A program made the position numbers and the translations under genes. From contig JAAVTG010000538.1 in NCBI GenBank assembly GCA_011947345.1, positions 248,001 through 312,000 of the forward strand: DNA of 64,000 nucleotides. The letters are read 5' to 3'. The DNA is from Phytophthora quininea. Taxonomy: Eukaryota; Oomycota; Peronosporomycetes; Peronosporales; Peronosporaceae. Positions 42,910-54,666 of the stretch are shown piece by piece. Every line of letters begins with the position of its first letter. Positions within the stretch are counted from its first letter, which is position 1. Below the pieces are notes generated by a model. That model saw only the letters and a list, made by a program, of their open reading frames with translations. It made no database searches and had not been told where the DNA came from.

Positions 42910-43201
42910 GGTGAGACTTGGTGCTTGATTCTGGTGCTTGGTCGGTGCTTGGTCAATTCAAGAGTGGACTCTGACTCTGAACTTGAGGTGTTGTCAAACA
43001 AGGTGGCATCGTCATTGGAATGTGGTTAGGAATTATATATTTGTACACATGGATTGCGTACTTTGAGAGACGAATGGCGTAAGCTCGACAAAGATTTCAT
43101 TTTGGGCTGTGTTGGCGAAAGGAGAAGAAGTCGGTATACAGTTCTTGGTAAGTTGATGTTACTATCCCATCCATATCCTCTCAAAGAGGAATTATAGTAA
43201 C
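42910..43201. other. GST upstream region
   Basis: Immediately before the GST start the minus strand repeats ACCAAGCACC several times (about 42912-42955). No gene is seen. Confidence 0.4.
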
Positions 43202-43503
43202 CCAGTAGATATCTAGTGTTTTTACCTTCGGTGCACATTTACTGGGACTACACAGCACTTTGAGGCCTTAGAGAGGCGCCTTGACAACCGAAGGCTTCGG
43301 TCCGAAGCGTAGCGGAGGTCTGTCAGGGACGGCGCGTAGGCCGGATGCAGACCGCTAAGTAGTAGGTTCTATCTAATCCGCGCGGGATCCTTGCCCGCCC
43401 CGAGCGAAGCGAAGTAGGCGGTGCAAACGCCGCGCAACTGAGGAGCGTAGCGATGATCTACTAGTTGACGCAATGGGCGTTGAAAACAGTAGCTATCTAC
43501 TGG
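43202..43503. mobile_element. MITE-like element with imperfect terminal inverted repeats
   Basis: CCAGTAGATATCTAGTGTTT at the left and AAAACAGTAGCTATCTACTG(G) at the right pair as imperfect inverted repeats over about 21 bp. The 300-bp interior is GC-richer than its AT-rich flanks and non-coding. A target duplication is not clear, so the class stays open. Confidence 0.45.
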
Positions 43504-44149
43504 ATTAATTTAATTGCTCTCAAAGCTCAAGAAAATGCATAAGGATCCACCACCAACTCACGAACCTCACGAACCACGTAGCCCCGAGCCTGAGCCTGAG
43601 CAATGCCAATACGTTTGCGAAACGTTTAGAATCATCTGACCAATAAAGTGCAAACTTGTGCTCGCTCAGCCTGTTCAAGATGATCGTGGTGGGTTCTTCA
43701 TGTGGCGGGTTTGTTGATTATTCTAATCTGCGCGAATTGAGAGTGAACAAGCATACTAGTAAAGAATGGTTTCCATCGGAATAAACATGCTTGCCTATCG
43801 ACTTCCCCGCACACTACGACTAGGCGTTCTATTCAAAGTTGATTCAGATGCTTAGTTGTTCGAGGGGAGGGGGTATTCGCTATTCTGAAACCTGATCTGT
43901 TTATTGATTTTTAATAGACGTTCTATTCAAAACTGACCGTCCCGTGTTAGCCTGAATTTTGCTGTTTAGAACGCATATCACAATATTTTTGTGGTTCATA
44001 GGTCCTCTATTATTTGTAGAACGCATATCACAATAGAGCGCATAGCACATATATTGCAGCACCATTTGAGTGGTCACCCTAATTGTTGGCGACACTGAGC
44101 AGGAATCCTAAGCTGTGTCAGAAATATGATAAATTTGATTTTAGCCTGA
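43504..44149. other. AT-rich intergenic DNA, no gene
   Basis: The only structure seen is the word TAGAACGCATATCACAATA repeated at about 43967 and 44017 with 50-bp spacing. Confidence 0.45.
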
Positions 44150-44310
44150 AGGGTGTTTGTGCTTGAAAACGGCACACCTCGAGCTTCAAAACGACAAACG
44201 GCGAGGAACGTTTATCCCCAGTGCATTGGCGTCGTCTATCATGGCGAATGGTTCGATACAGCCGTGCTGGCGAAGCAAGCTGGTGGATCAAGCAGATAAC
44301 GAGAACCATG
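44150..44310 (+). pseudogene. Kinase N-lobe scrap
   Basis: IGVVYHGEWFDTAVLAKQ matches the glycine-loop to lysine segment FGAVYHGEWLDTDVVVKQ of the kinase at 57.3 kb, followed after a frame shift by LVDQADNEN. It lies downstream of the pseudokinase remnant on the same strand, separated by the GST gene and the MITE-like element. Confidence 0.6.
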
Positions 44311-44953
44311 CCACTACAGACGACCATTGCTCGGAATGGGCAAAGCGCGGCCAAACAATTATTTGAAGACATGGAGAATGGAGGATCAGTTCCAAGTGCA
44401 CATCTTGCCCATGATCGTCATCGTAGTTGACGATTGCCTAATCAAGTGTACGCCATCATGAGAAACGAGATTCTGTTTTGGCAGTGCTGGGGAGAGCAGT
44501 ACAAACTGTAAACTCAGCGGAGCTGCAAAGGTTGTTGCTGCGACTTTTTCAACTGGCGTCGCCTCATCCGGATCCGCTCAAAAGCTCAAGGAACGCAAGA
44601 GGATCGATCAAATCGATCAATCGCCAACTCTTTTGTTGTAAGAGGGGCTACGCTTACCAACCATACTATGACCCGAACAATTCCAATCTACAGCACTGGG
44701 GTTGCCAAATGGTTCGGAAAGAATCCTAGTTGGTTCGTAGACTTCGCGCAGCAGTTGATCACTGTTAAACAATGTAGTAGGCATTCGTGTTCGTTCACAT
44801 TCACCACCTCGTCCTTGCTAAACATGGTGGGCACGGATGATTATTCGCGAATATAGAGCGAACACCAGCTTTTGTGGCTGTGCACAACATGCTGGCTTCG
44901 ATCGTAGTCAATATGTCTGTTAGCTGCCAGTCGTTGGCAGAGGTCAGATTATC
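44311..44953. other. No recognised gene
   Basis: Short open frames only; nothing I can assign. Confidence 0.4.
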
Positions 44954-44988
44954 CAAAGTATTGTATTATTCAGTAATACAATACTTTG
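44954..44988. repeat. Perfect 15-bp inverted repeat (hairpin)
   Basis: CAAAGTATTGTATTA and TAATACAATACTTTG are exact reverse complements around the 5-base loop TTCAG. It lies in an AATAC-rich stretch (44,950-45,085), and similar AATAC-rich DNA lies at 53,025-53,150 beyond the other end of the Ngaro-like element. Confidence 0.75.
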
Positions 44989-45157
44989 AAATAGTAATAC
45001 TAATACGACCATATCTGTCAAAAATATTTGTATTAATACCAGTAATACCGATTCAATTTTTGTATTACATCTACTACTTTTGATAATACTTCGTAAGTCC
45101 AATCCATAAGGCCCAGCAGGAGGTGATCTACGTGCCCAGGGCCTCGCACAATACAAA

Positions 45158-45234
45158 TTTCCTTAGTGCACTCGATCACGGCTCGAAGTTGGGGCAAGCA
45201 CTTGATTAGTTAGAGAAGCTTGGCTTCCCAGTCC
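45158..45234 (-). repeat. Split direct repeat B2
   Basis: The 77 bp beginning TTTCCTTAGTGCACTCGATC match B1 at 45552-45628. Confidence 0.88.
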
Positions 45235-45380
45235 TAATCTAATCCTATCTAGTATTTCGAGTAAGCTTGGCCCCTGGAGAACAGTCTATAAACCCGCTGG
45301 GATAACCATAGTTTTGTGGGATAATCCCAACCCGCTGGGACAAAATACTAATCTCCATTCTGACCAAACCCGCTTGCGAG

Positions 45381-45556
45381 AAAAATTCCTGGGGCCCGGC
45401 CCCTTGTCTTCTCGCACGGGGACTCCGAGTCCAACAGCTCCGAGCAGTTTGCGTGTTTCTGGCGAGTTCGCGAATGCCGTGCATTCTCCCGCAGCCGGAA
45501 ACATCCGGTTCGGTTCGCCGGTCCGCTGGACCGGTTCGCCGAACCGTGCACTTTCC
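45381..45556 (-). repeat. Split direct repeat A2 (shared part)
   Basis: About 176 bp from AAAAATTCCTGGGGCCCGGC to GAACCGTGCACT match A1 at 52462-52637 almost base for base. The 146 bp between this and B2 (45235-45380) would belong to A2 in a complete element but are absent from A1. Confidence 0.9.
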
Positions 45557-45628
45557 TTAGTGCACTCGATCACGGCTCGAAGTTGGGGCAAGCACTTGAT
45601 TAGTTAGAGAAGCTTGGCTTCCCAGTCC
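45552..45628 (-). repeat. Split direct repeat B1
   Basis: Matches B2. It overlaps the 3' end of the recombinase frame. Confidence 0.88.
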
Positions 45629-46752
45629 CCCTTGTAGCCCGTCGATTAGATTGGGGTACTCCCATGCTGATGCTTGAATCATGTGCTGAGCTGCATCTTT
45701 CAGCATTCCCGGTCTTAGTTTGGTGTACACCGGGAAGCACCAGCTCGACCATCGTCCCATGAGCTTGATTACGAGCTCGCTTTTCCCAGCGGCTAGTGGA
45801 GCACATGCTCCACCGATTCGGAGGAGTGTGTGGAGTACTCGGCTGCGTCTGCTCCCGTTGCCTTTGCAGCGGCTTTGATTGTCCTCGCAACTGCCGTTTT
45901 GGTGACGGTCCTTGAACTGCTCAATGACGTCAAGTACGGTCCCAACCGTTTTCCTTGGTCTCGTAGTCGTCTCCTTGCTTCAAGGCATAGTTCTGCCGCT
46001 GCCACCGGGCATAGTAGCTGTATCCCAGATCGGTAATGCCGTATCGTATTCCCTTGCCGTGTCGGATCACCCTTGTGTGATCTGTAGACGATCTCTACCG
46101 AAATCGCCTGGTTTAACCCGGGTTCCGTTCTCTTCCCGTACCGATCTCGAAGCACGACGTCTGCAGCCTTCACGCAGTGAGATACTCCTTCGGCGATATC
46201 GTCTTTGGTAATGGGCCCCCAGAGTTCTGAGCTCCTGTCAAGGAAGAAGAAGCCCAGCACGATCGATCCCCATAGTATGTCCGATTCTATTGTGTTGGCC
46301 GGGCAGCGCGCATTTTGTAGTTGTCTGTGCATCTCGAGCAGCAGGGGCGAGGTGACTGGCTGTTTCCGTTCCACGCCGCTGTTGGTGCGCTTATAGCCTC
46401 TAGCAATGAGCTCAAATTCCGGAGTCTTGTAACTGAGCCTTGCATTCCGCACGCTTTTATGGGCAAAGGCGACTGCGGCCATTTTCCCGTCGAAAGTCTG
46501 GTATTTGTTTCCTTGCTTCCGATTATTGTGGCCTTCGAGGGCGCACAATCCAGCGAACAAGCCGACGATTCGTGCCTGTCGCTCCTGACTGAGGTCGTCG
46601 ATCCACACAGGGAATCCAAACTCGGTACAGAAGTTCTTCCAGTACTGGAAACGTTTTTCGTACGTTCTAAGGGAGCTGTTATTGATAGAGGCTCTCTTGA
46701 GGCTTGCTGTCAATTCCTCAATTTGTTCCATTCTGTCTGACAGGGGCAACAA
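45557..46752 (-). pseudogene. Tyrosine recombinase of the Ngaro-like element (one frame break)
   Basis: From 46752 the frame gives an N-terminal helical DNA-binding part (SSLRTYEKRFQYWKNFCTEF) and the first catalytic Arg context FFFLDRSSELWGP. It then reaches YSTHS near 45,830, where it slips. The other frame continues LRIGGA with the H-x-x-R pair, then MGRWSSW and PVYTKL with the candidate nucleophilic Tyr, and ends at 45557 in repeat B1. One missing base accounts for the break; the catalytic set R, H-x-x-R, W and Y is visible. Confidence 0.82.
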
Positions 46753-46874
46753 TCATAGGTGTAAGTAGGTGAGTGTACATCACAAGGTCTGGTCTCTGAT
46801 GTCCGCTCTAGAACCCGGTTCACTGTTAGTCTCAGCTTCCTGCGTGCTTGTGCCAACCCCACTCGCCGGAGATA

Positions 46875-49290
46875 TTATTGGGCCTCCGAGTCTCTGCTGC
46901 TCATTGACGTCAATAGGCGGTGTTCCCACGCACTTCGTACATATATCCGAATGTTCGTCCAGTGGTCGTGATTATCGTCAACTGCTACCCAATGCTCCAG
47001 AAGCTGCATGATTATCCATGCGATATCGGCTTCGGTAACCGTATGCAAGGGTCCGAAGTGTTGTTGGTGTTTCGGCGTCAACCCGTACGTAGTGATGAAG
47101 TTATTGTAGCGTACAATAACCCACCCGTCGATTTCTGGTGGTTCCGATCCAAACATTGTCATAGGTACGCCTGCGAATTCGTTTTCGAACACCAGTGTCT
47201 TCCACCACCTGAGGTCGGCCTTCAGGCTCTCTGTCATCGGAGTTCCTGTCATGCTCGCGCGTTTAAGAGATAGTTGGGTGGCCACCAGACGCTGGATAAA
47301 CGGCTTCGCGATTGGGATGAAAGTGATCACGTGGCGTAGCACTCCGATAATGCTATCTAGTCGCTTCACAGTAATGAACCTTTGCTCCAATGCTTCCGAG
47401 ACGACACGTATTGTTTTATCCACCTTCCGTTGGGGGATAGTGACAGAGTTTGCCGGAATATTCCAGTCGATTCCCACCGCATGTACTTGTTGCGACCACG
47501 TGTGGAATTTTCCTTCATGCCATCCATCTGAGCCGAAAACTAGTTTTACCGAATCTCGCAGACGTCGTTCTGCCTGTAGTAGGCGATCTCCGATATTGAC
47601 TTCGATCAAGACGATGTCGTCTACCCATTGAAATACCCAGAACGGTTCCGGGAAGCCGTTAATGTAAGACCAGCCAGTCCTCTGATAGTGCCTTGACGCC
47701 TTGCCCATTATGCGAAACACCCTGGTGAGGCTGTCCACCCGAATACCGCCATCCCAGATACGATGCCGATTTGTGATCGTGGGAAGGTCCCCCGAAGGCG
47801 GGGAATGACGAGCGTGTACAGGCACGTGATGGAAGGCTTCCGCTATATCCGCTACGAGCGCGTATATGGCACATCCCGGGTATCTGATCCGCAGCTCGAG
47901 AACACGAAGAGCAATGCTAGCGAATGGATCCCATGATGCATCTGGAGTCAACGTAGTGTCCGTAGCATCGTTAACGGAGCATCCGTGAGGAGCTGATAAA
48001 TCATGGATGATTCTCCCGTCCACCGACAAGGGAATATCCTTCTTGGTACCAGCGCAAATGCGCTCGAATGAAACCCAGGCTCTGTGATCAGAGCAGTCAC
48101 CGTCGCCAAGATTCAACGCCCGGCGTAGTAGTCCTTGAGGAGACGATGAATGACGATGTCGGCACCGGCTAGTGCGCTGGGGTAGTTTGCGGGCACCGGC
48201 CGTACTCCGACCCGGTTGTCGGGGTGAATCCAATGGGGATTACCCCTTTTCTGCGATGCTGCACAAGAGTTCAAGTTCGGGATACGATGCCAGGTGGCGT
48301 CGATATAGTCGCGATCGTAAGGCCTTATTTGGCCGGCCATCGCGCGACGATTGGCCTCGAAAACTCGGAGGGTGCCCTCGATCCCGTACGACGGAAGTCG
48401 GGTAACAGCACCTAAGAATTGAATATCCACCAGTGGCAACGTAAGTCGCTCCGTATTTGGCGTTCGAAAAATACGATTGATTGGGAACGAAATATGGTGA
48501 GTCGCCGCCAGCGACTGGAACGCTCGAAACACCCCGATGGGTAAGCAGCGTTAATCCCGTGGACGGTACATTCCCGGTGGATGTCCGTATCGAACTGCGA
48601 GCACTCGGTGCTCGCAGTAGTGTCTATCGTGAGTGCGACCGGTTCTCCCGCCGATCCGCTGGGAAAATTGACGAAGCGGTGCTGTAAAAACCGATGTTGG
48701 ACGAGGTGTTCGACCCTCCTGAAGTCTAGCATGACCAACGACCAGCGAGCGGACCATTGGGCCTGGTCGTACTCGGCTTGTGGGATTTGTACGAACTTGG
48801 AACAGCCCATGTCGAAAGGACTGAGTTGGCAATCGGGCGGAAGAGGGCAGTCGCATGACGCTGGATCTCCACAAAGAACGCTTCCACGATTGTGATCCAT
48901 GGCCCAGTTGCAGAGTGCATCCGCCGTGACATTGTAAGCTCTCGGGACCGAGTGGAGCCCGACACACCGTAGTGACGTTAACCGATGACGAATTTGTCGG
49001 ACGAGTGGTCGTAGGTTGGATGCTTTGACGCGCATGTTCGAAGTCGCCATACCGATCACGATTGCCGAATCGCCAATGATGTGGACTGGCGTGTGACGAT
49101 GGTGGTGGTATAGCCACTCGACACCGCTAAGCAGTGCGTGAGCTTCCATCTCGTTGTTTGTTCCCCCGGGGATAGAGTTGTTGCCGACCACCATAGTGGT
49201 TTTCGAGACGAAACCGTCCAGACGCTGTATGCATGAGCGCTGGCGACTGGGTTACGAGCCCCTCCATCAAAGGCTAGTACGATAGTGCCG
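46875..49290 (-). pseudogene. RNase H plus reverse transcriptase region of the Ngaro-like element
   Basis: An RNase H1-like domain comes first: LAFDGGARNP (D) near 49250, NNEMEAHALLSGVEWLY (E), HIIGDSAIVI (D) and VTADALCNWAMD (D). A linker follows. The RT comes next with VDGRIIHDLSAPHG, YALVADIAEAFHHVPVH and FQWVDDIVLI (catalytic DD) near 47630. After the thumb (ADLRWWKTLVF) there is a second, weaker RNase H-like stretch ending RDSEAQ at 46875. Frame shifts occur near 49195, 48420 and 48120. RNase H before RT is not the order I expect in this class. Confidence 0.75.
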
Positions 49291-49551
49291 TTCGGTTGTG
49301 GACGATGGGAACAACAATGTTGCTGGCATCGACTTGCTATCAGTACGTCCGGCGTGATGATGCCGCGACAGTCAACGTCCGATGTCGGTTGACCGTCGGT
49401 AGGAGGAGGCGAACTAGAGTCAGAATTTGAAGCCGTATATGAATTCGAGCTAACTGTCTCCTGCTCGCCCGCGTCTCGTCACGCGGGTAGATTGGGGTGG
49501 CCGGTTGCCAGCGGCCCGTGTTTTTCAATGACGAACGTCGCCACGTCCTCT

Positions 49552-52461
49552 GGAAGCTGCATATGCACGTGGGGGTACTTGCAACTGCGATAGTCGCACC
49601 CGCCTTGCGACTGGAACCGCAAACATATGCTCTTCCGATCCTGCAGTGGAATTTGGCGTAAGATATTATCGGGGATTGGTCCGGTCTGGCGTCTACGCTG
49701 GTTAGCGCCGCCGCGCTGCGGGCCAGAGCGGGAACGGTTGCCAGTCAGTCGAGTCGTCGTGTGGGTGGTGCGTGGTCCTTCAGCCTGTGCCCACGTGGAG
49801 AACAGCCCCGGTCGATGACTTGGCGCACGATACGGAAATAGTCCGTGGAGTCCGGGGCCATGATAGCGTGAGCTTGGCCGACTAGACGACGGGCTTCGTA
49901 GTTTTGGCTAATCGATGAGAATAGACGTGTAAACACATGGGTATACAAGTTCACCATGGCGTGAACGAGTCGCGTCGGGGCCTCGTCGAGCAATTCGTTG
50001 GAGGCGTCGGTGTAAACGGCGGAAAAACGTCGGCCACAGGTTCTGGGTACCACTCGACGGCCACTCCTCGAATGCAGCGCAGGGTTTGTCGCAAATCGCC
50101 GATCGCAGTGATGTAACCTTCTGGTGTAGTGTCACCTGAAGCCCAAGTGGAGGAGTCATGCACAACTGTGCGGCTACCGTCGCCGAGAGCAGGACGAGGG
50201 AGGAAGTGATCCAACGGCCGAGTTCCAAAATCCACCGAGAAAATCATTTTTGCCGTGACTTTGGTCACTCGATAAGCGCGGCCGCGGAGAGCTTCCTGAT
50301 GGAGGATTGCTGAGACCCGGTCGAGAGCGGACATCTGCCAAAAAGAAACCAAGTTAGATTCGATAAACTCACCTCGCGGACGAGGTCCGACTCTTGCAAT
50401 CTGGTGCACGCGAAGCTCAGCAGGAGACGGTCGAAATCCAGCGGTCCCCGTTAGTTCCATCGGTGTTTCCATGTTTCTCGTGTAGTCAACGAGACGTAAT
50501 TCATCCCCGCTAGTGTGTCCACGACGAAAAAGAGCTTCATAGTCCCGAAGTGGGAACGAACTCGGTTCGTGAGCCGCCCGAAGGGGAGACCGAAAGTCGC
50601 TGAACTGAGTTCCGGATCGCGGGCGGCGTAGGCCTTCGCTGTATGGCTCCTCGACCTCGCGGTTCCTCGAAGTGTAGCCCGGAAAGGGGCTGGACACATC
50701 ACCGTAGCGATCGTGTCTTTCCGGTCGCGCGTCGGCGCGGTTGTCGCGTAAGAAACGTGTATCCCATGCACCGACTCGGTCGGCTCGGGAGTCCCCGGAG
50801 AACGTCCACCGTTGCGTGGAGATCGGTGCGTCTGTCGATTTGATCCGACTCGACCGACGTGATCGCGTCCCCTGGACCAGCTGCGGTCCCGATGATGCGA
50901 GTCGTTCCGTGGACGACTGCGAGAACGACGGTCACTACGATGTGATCGTGGTGGTGGGCTCAGGCTGCGGTCGCGTCGACGCTGGCGACCTCTATCGCCG
51001 TCAGATCCGCTGGTGAGAACACTGGTTTCACCGCGGTGGTGTCCGGCAGTACGGTCGGGGAAGTCGCCTGTGCCTGGCTTGTGGGAATCGGGGCTGCTTG
51101 ACCTGGCGCCAGGCGCTGGATAAGCAGTTCTTGAAATGATTGTTGAGCTGCCGCCTGTTGTGTTAAAACCATTTGCGTCGTCCTAGTGAGCTCTGCGATG
51201 GCGGCGAGGACGCCTGAAGGTTGGTCCATGGCGCCGCTAGAAGCGACCACCGCTGTGGATTCCGAGGAATATCGAACTGTCCGAGCGGGTGAATCCGCTA
51301 CTGAATCTGGATCCGGAAGAGGCGCGGCCTCTGGGGAGGCACGTGGTGCCGTTTCGTTCGTTACGGTAGCCACAGCGGCAGCTATGTTTGCACCCGTTGC
51401 CACCGATGGCGCGACGCGCCACATAAAGGCTGCAAAGTCCCGGCAAGTCGCATGACTGGCAACGGCAGGGACGTGAGATGGAAGTGGCCGTCCACGGGAC
51501 ATCCCGATTGCCAACGACTCGGAAGGTGCTTCCTGATCGACCTCGATGTCTTCATCCATCCGCGTCGCAGCCCGAGCAGGGCCAATGTACTTCCGTGCGT
51601 AACCAAGTGGGCTGATGTGGACCACCCTGCCATATTCTGACACCATGCACAGTTCCTCTCGGCAGAAGTCGATGGTGGAGTCAGATCCAGTGGGTACAAA
51701 CGTCTCATCGAGGACCCTCTTGACTTCATCGTCCGGACCGTCCGGAATAATCAACTCCGCCCACCGTGAGCGAAATCGGCTTAAACGTCGAGACGGTTGG
51801 GCCGTCGCGGAGACGCCATGACACCAACCCGCCACAAATTCGTCCCGTGAGATGCGTTGTGTCCAGGCCGTGTTGCACGCAATCGCAACACGCGTGGGTG
51901 GCAAGCCAACGTGGCCACGCAACGCCACGATGCAAATGTAGCCATAACTAGGTTGGAGGCTGGCACCTGTGGCCGCGAGGAACGTAGCACCGCGCGTCGG
52001 GAGATACGCCACAACTTGGCCAGTGAGAAACACGTCGAGCTGAACCTCGCGGTATGTGCGAGTTCCGCACGATAAATAGCAGGTGCTAAATCGTAGGAAA
52101 CGAAAGAGCAACAGCAGTGGTCGGTCTTGAGTCTCGCTGCTGAGGGCCTCGGACGGCCGTGTTAACCGGGAGTAGGGGATGACGACTGGTGTTGTCGCCA
52201 GTGTCGCCGCCTCCCCGAGGCGGGACAAATCCGAATCGAAGTCGGCCGAGTAGAATATCAGCTGGCACAGCCACCCTGGGGTGCGCGAGGAGTCATCCAC
52301 GACGAAAACGCTGCGGTGGTCTTTGGTGATGTATCGAGGCTCCTGGAGACGGGCGTAAATGGGACCGTCCCAATCGCCCTCGTCCAGTTCCGATGGGCAC
52401 TCGAGGCGGACGAGATGGCTGCGCAGAGCGTCGCTGCGCGTGATAGCCGCCGGGGTTCACC
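49552..52461 (-). pseudogene. Gag-like region of the Ngaro-like element
   Basis: A 446-residue frame (52300-50960) continues upstream without an ATG to the very edge of repeat A1. It has an Ala/Gln-rich helix (LTQQAAAQQSFQELLIQRLA) near its end. Further frames cover 50697-49951 (SVDFGTRPLDHFLPRPALGD) and 50053-49745. Near 49,600 a C-x8-C-x4-C-x3-H string (CLRFQSQGGCDYRSCKYPH) looks like a zinc finger for nucleic-acid binding. The missing start codon fits a deletion that removed the rest of A1. Confidence 0.65.
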
Positions 52462-52637
52462 AAAAATTCCTGGGGCCCGGCCCCTTGTCTTCTCGCACGG
52501 GGACTCCGAGTCCAACAGCTCCGAGCAGTTTGCGTGTTTCTGGCGAGTTCGCGAATGCCGTGCATTCTCCCGCAGCCGGAAACATCCGGTTCGGTTCGCC
52601 GGTCCGCTGGACCGGTTCGCCGAACCGTGCACTTCCT
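52462..52637 (-). repeat. Split direct repeat A1 (truncated)
   Basis: Matches A2 at 45381-45556. The match ends abruptly at the gag-like frame. Confidence 0.9.
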
Positions 52638-53230
52638 ATCAGTTGGGACCTTTAAAGGTGAATTGATAATGAAATGTGAATAGGCCACGAAAACTCGTCT
52701 CTTTGGAACCCCTAGTAGTTGAGTTGTGAAGTGCAAAATCTTAATCAGGAATCGGAGCAACAAACCAAGCAATCGGAAGTCACTTCGAGGACGGGCGAGT
52801 ATGAGGTGATTAGCTATAGTGAAACTTATCAGATGTTGCACACCATCTCTGGGCGGCCATCCAGTACTTTTATACGAGCCATGGCCAGTTCGAGCGCGCC
52901 TGTGCACATTCTTGAGTCACAAACACCTGACAAGTCTTCATTGCTATTAACAAAACCACAGGTTCTTGACGCTCGTCTCCGAAACAATTTCTTCAGACGT
53001 TTCACCGTTCGATTGCACAAAGTATCATCGAAGTATTAATACACTTTGACTAATACTACTACAGGGCTCCCAATTCTTCAAGAGTATCGTGGTGTATTAA
53101 TAACAGTAGCAGTATTTGTATCAATAATCCTAATACTCGATTTTTGTTTGTTTTTGTTTTTAGTGAGGTACATTGGTGTCATTTAGCTCTGTTGACTAAC
53201 GACTCTCAATGGCCTTGTCGACAGTCGTCC
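52638..53230. other. Intergenic, AT-rich, no gene
   Basis: AATAC/GTATT-rich DNA at 53,025-53,150 resembles that at 44,950-45,085 on the other side of the Ngaro-like element. No gene is seen. Confidence 0.4.
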
Positions 53231-54666
53231 CTACCCGCCTGTCCTAATTACTCTAGTGCAGCTTCCCCTAGAGCCGCCTCCACCGTTACGGCGTAAAGGC
53301 CCCGAACCCCGAAGAGTTCTCATGCTGCATCCTCTCTTGCCAGTGACCAATGTCACTAGTCGCATAGCTGTGCAAGCCGTTCCACTTGGAGGCCGTACCT
53401 TCGCGGAGAGGAGGTCGCCGCTGTATGCTGTTTTTAATCCATCGCCATGTTGGCCAACATGTCTGCCATTCTGTTGTAAGCTCGAAGGTGGTGGTGCCAT
53501 CGTAGCACTCCTAACTTGTCAGCTAACCGTCGTATCTGCCAAAACAGAGGGATAAGGTGCCGTGCTCGTGGAGGTGTCCTCGTATACTGCTGTCGTATGA
53601 TAATGTTGCTGTCCCCGATGACGTGCAGCGGGAACCATCTGTGTTGATGACAGGCCTTCAATCCTTGCAGTAAACCCATATTTTCGGCCACATTGTTAGT
53701 CGTCCTTGGTGAAGCATACGACATGCTGATCGCCCAGCATAACTCACAGTCTCGCCTGCATCAGTCGGCATTCGCACGACTACAGCACCGTTTCCACCTA
53801 GGCCCGGGTTACCTCTTGAGTCACCGTCGAAGAAGAGTAGGAAACGTGTTGGGCTGGCACCGCCACACGTTCCTGGTACTGCAGTTGTTGTTCGCAGTGC
53901 ATAGGTCAACGCCTTTGTGGCCCTCTCCATCGTCTTACCTTGCGGTCCTCCTTGGTGGTGGAGGTGCACGGTGGCGTAGCCATGTCGAAGTCTGGACGTC
54001 AGTGTGTTCGTGTGGTATGCCTTCGTCGTGTTATTGAGGGGATCAAAGTGGGCTACCCTCCACCTCCATACCGAGTGACAGTAGAGAGCGACTCCGATTC
54101 GCCAACAGCTTTCGGTCAGCATCGTTATTCCTGCTGTGAGTTTGTTCTTGTCCATCAGTGATAAGTGTGGGAACATGTCCGCAGCCACTTCATGCACACC
54201 TCCAGGAACATGTGGTAGCACGAGCCCGAAAAATGCCCCTCGGCCTTAGTGAGTCTCAGCCCAGCAGCACGCCACTGGCGAAGAAAAATGCTGCGTAGAT
54301 GCTCCGCTGCAGGGCAGTTCCAGAACACATGAAGCAAATCGACGTGACTTTGCCTAGTGCAACTCGCATGCGGGCATCCTGTCTGGTCTTGGGTGGGGTC
54401 AAACGAGGAGAAGGCGTGGAGCTTCAGGCGGTGTAGAAGCTGCTCCCCATGGCCCAAGTCCAACAATTCGTCGTAGCCTTCGCAATTCTAGCGTCGCTAA
54501 ATCCGCCGCAATACTCGATTTTTCCCGCTAATCCGAACCTCTGGTCGTTGACGTTTGAGTTCTCGTCGTCGTTTGTGGCTTCTTCAATTTTGGACATCGA
54601 CTTTATTCTCCAATTCCCTCCATCGCCACCAAGCACTCCCTGTAGTGTCTGCAGGTATGAAGTCAC
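53231..54666 (-). mobile_element. LINE 3' part with zinc finger and RNase H
   Basis: On the minus strand a zinc-finger-like segment (CPHASCTRQSHVDLLHVFWN, then C) near 54,350 is followed by RNase H motifs. These are FFDGDSRGNPGLGGNGAVVV (D) near 53,830, NNVAENMGLLQGLKA (E), HVIGDSNIIIRQ (D) and YNRMADMLANMAMD (D). Frames shift near 54,160, 53,690 and 53,440. The reverse transcriptase is missing, so the copy is 5'-truncated. It is a different LINE family from those at 17.0-19.7 kb and in the array, which show no RNase H. Confidence 0.78.

Larger units (their letters stand above)
45158..52637 (-). mobile_element. Ngaro-like tyrosine-recombinase retrotransposon with split direct repeats
   Basis: On the minus strand the order is repeat A1 (52637-52462), gag-like region, RNase H, reverse transcriptase, tyrosine recombinase, repeat B1 (45628-45552), A2 (45556-45381) and B2 (45234-45158). 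The A1...B1-A2-B2 arrangement is the mark of Ngaro/PAT-type elements, which integrate with a recombinase rather than a DDE integrase and have no LTRs. Frames are broken in several places, so this copy is inactive or contains consensus errors. Confidence 0.85.

Noticed and set aside
46205..46740. Plus-strand frames across the tyrosine-recombinase region
   Set aside because: Antisense shadows of the recombinase frame, which has clear motifs on the minus strand.
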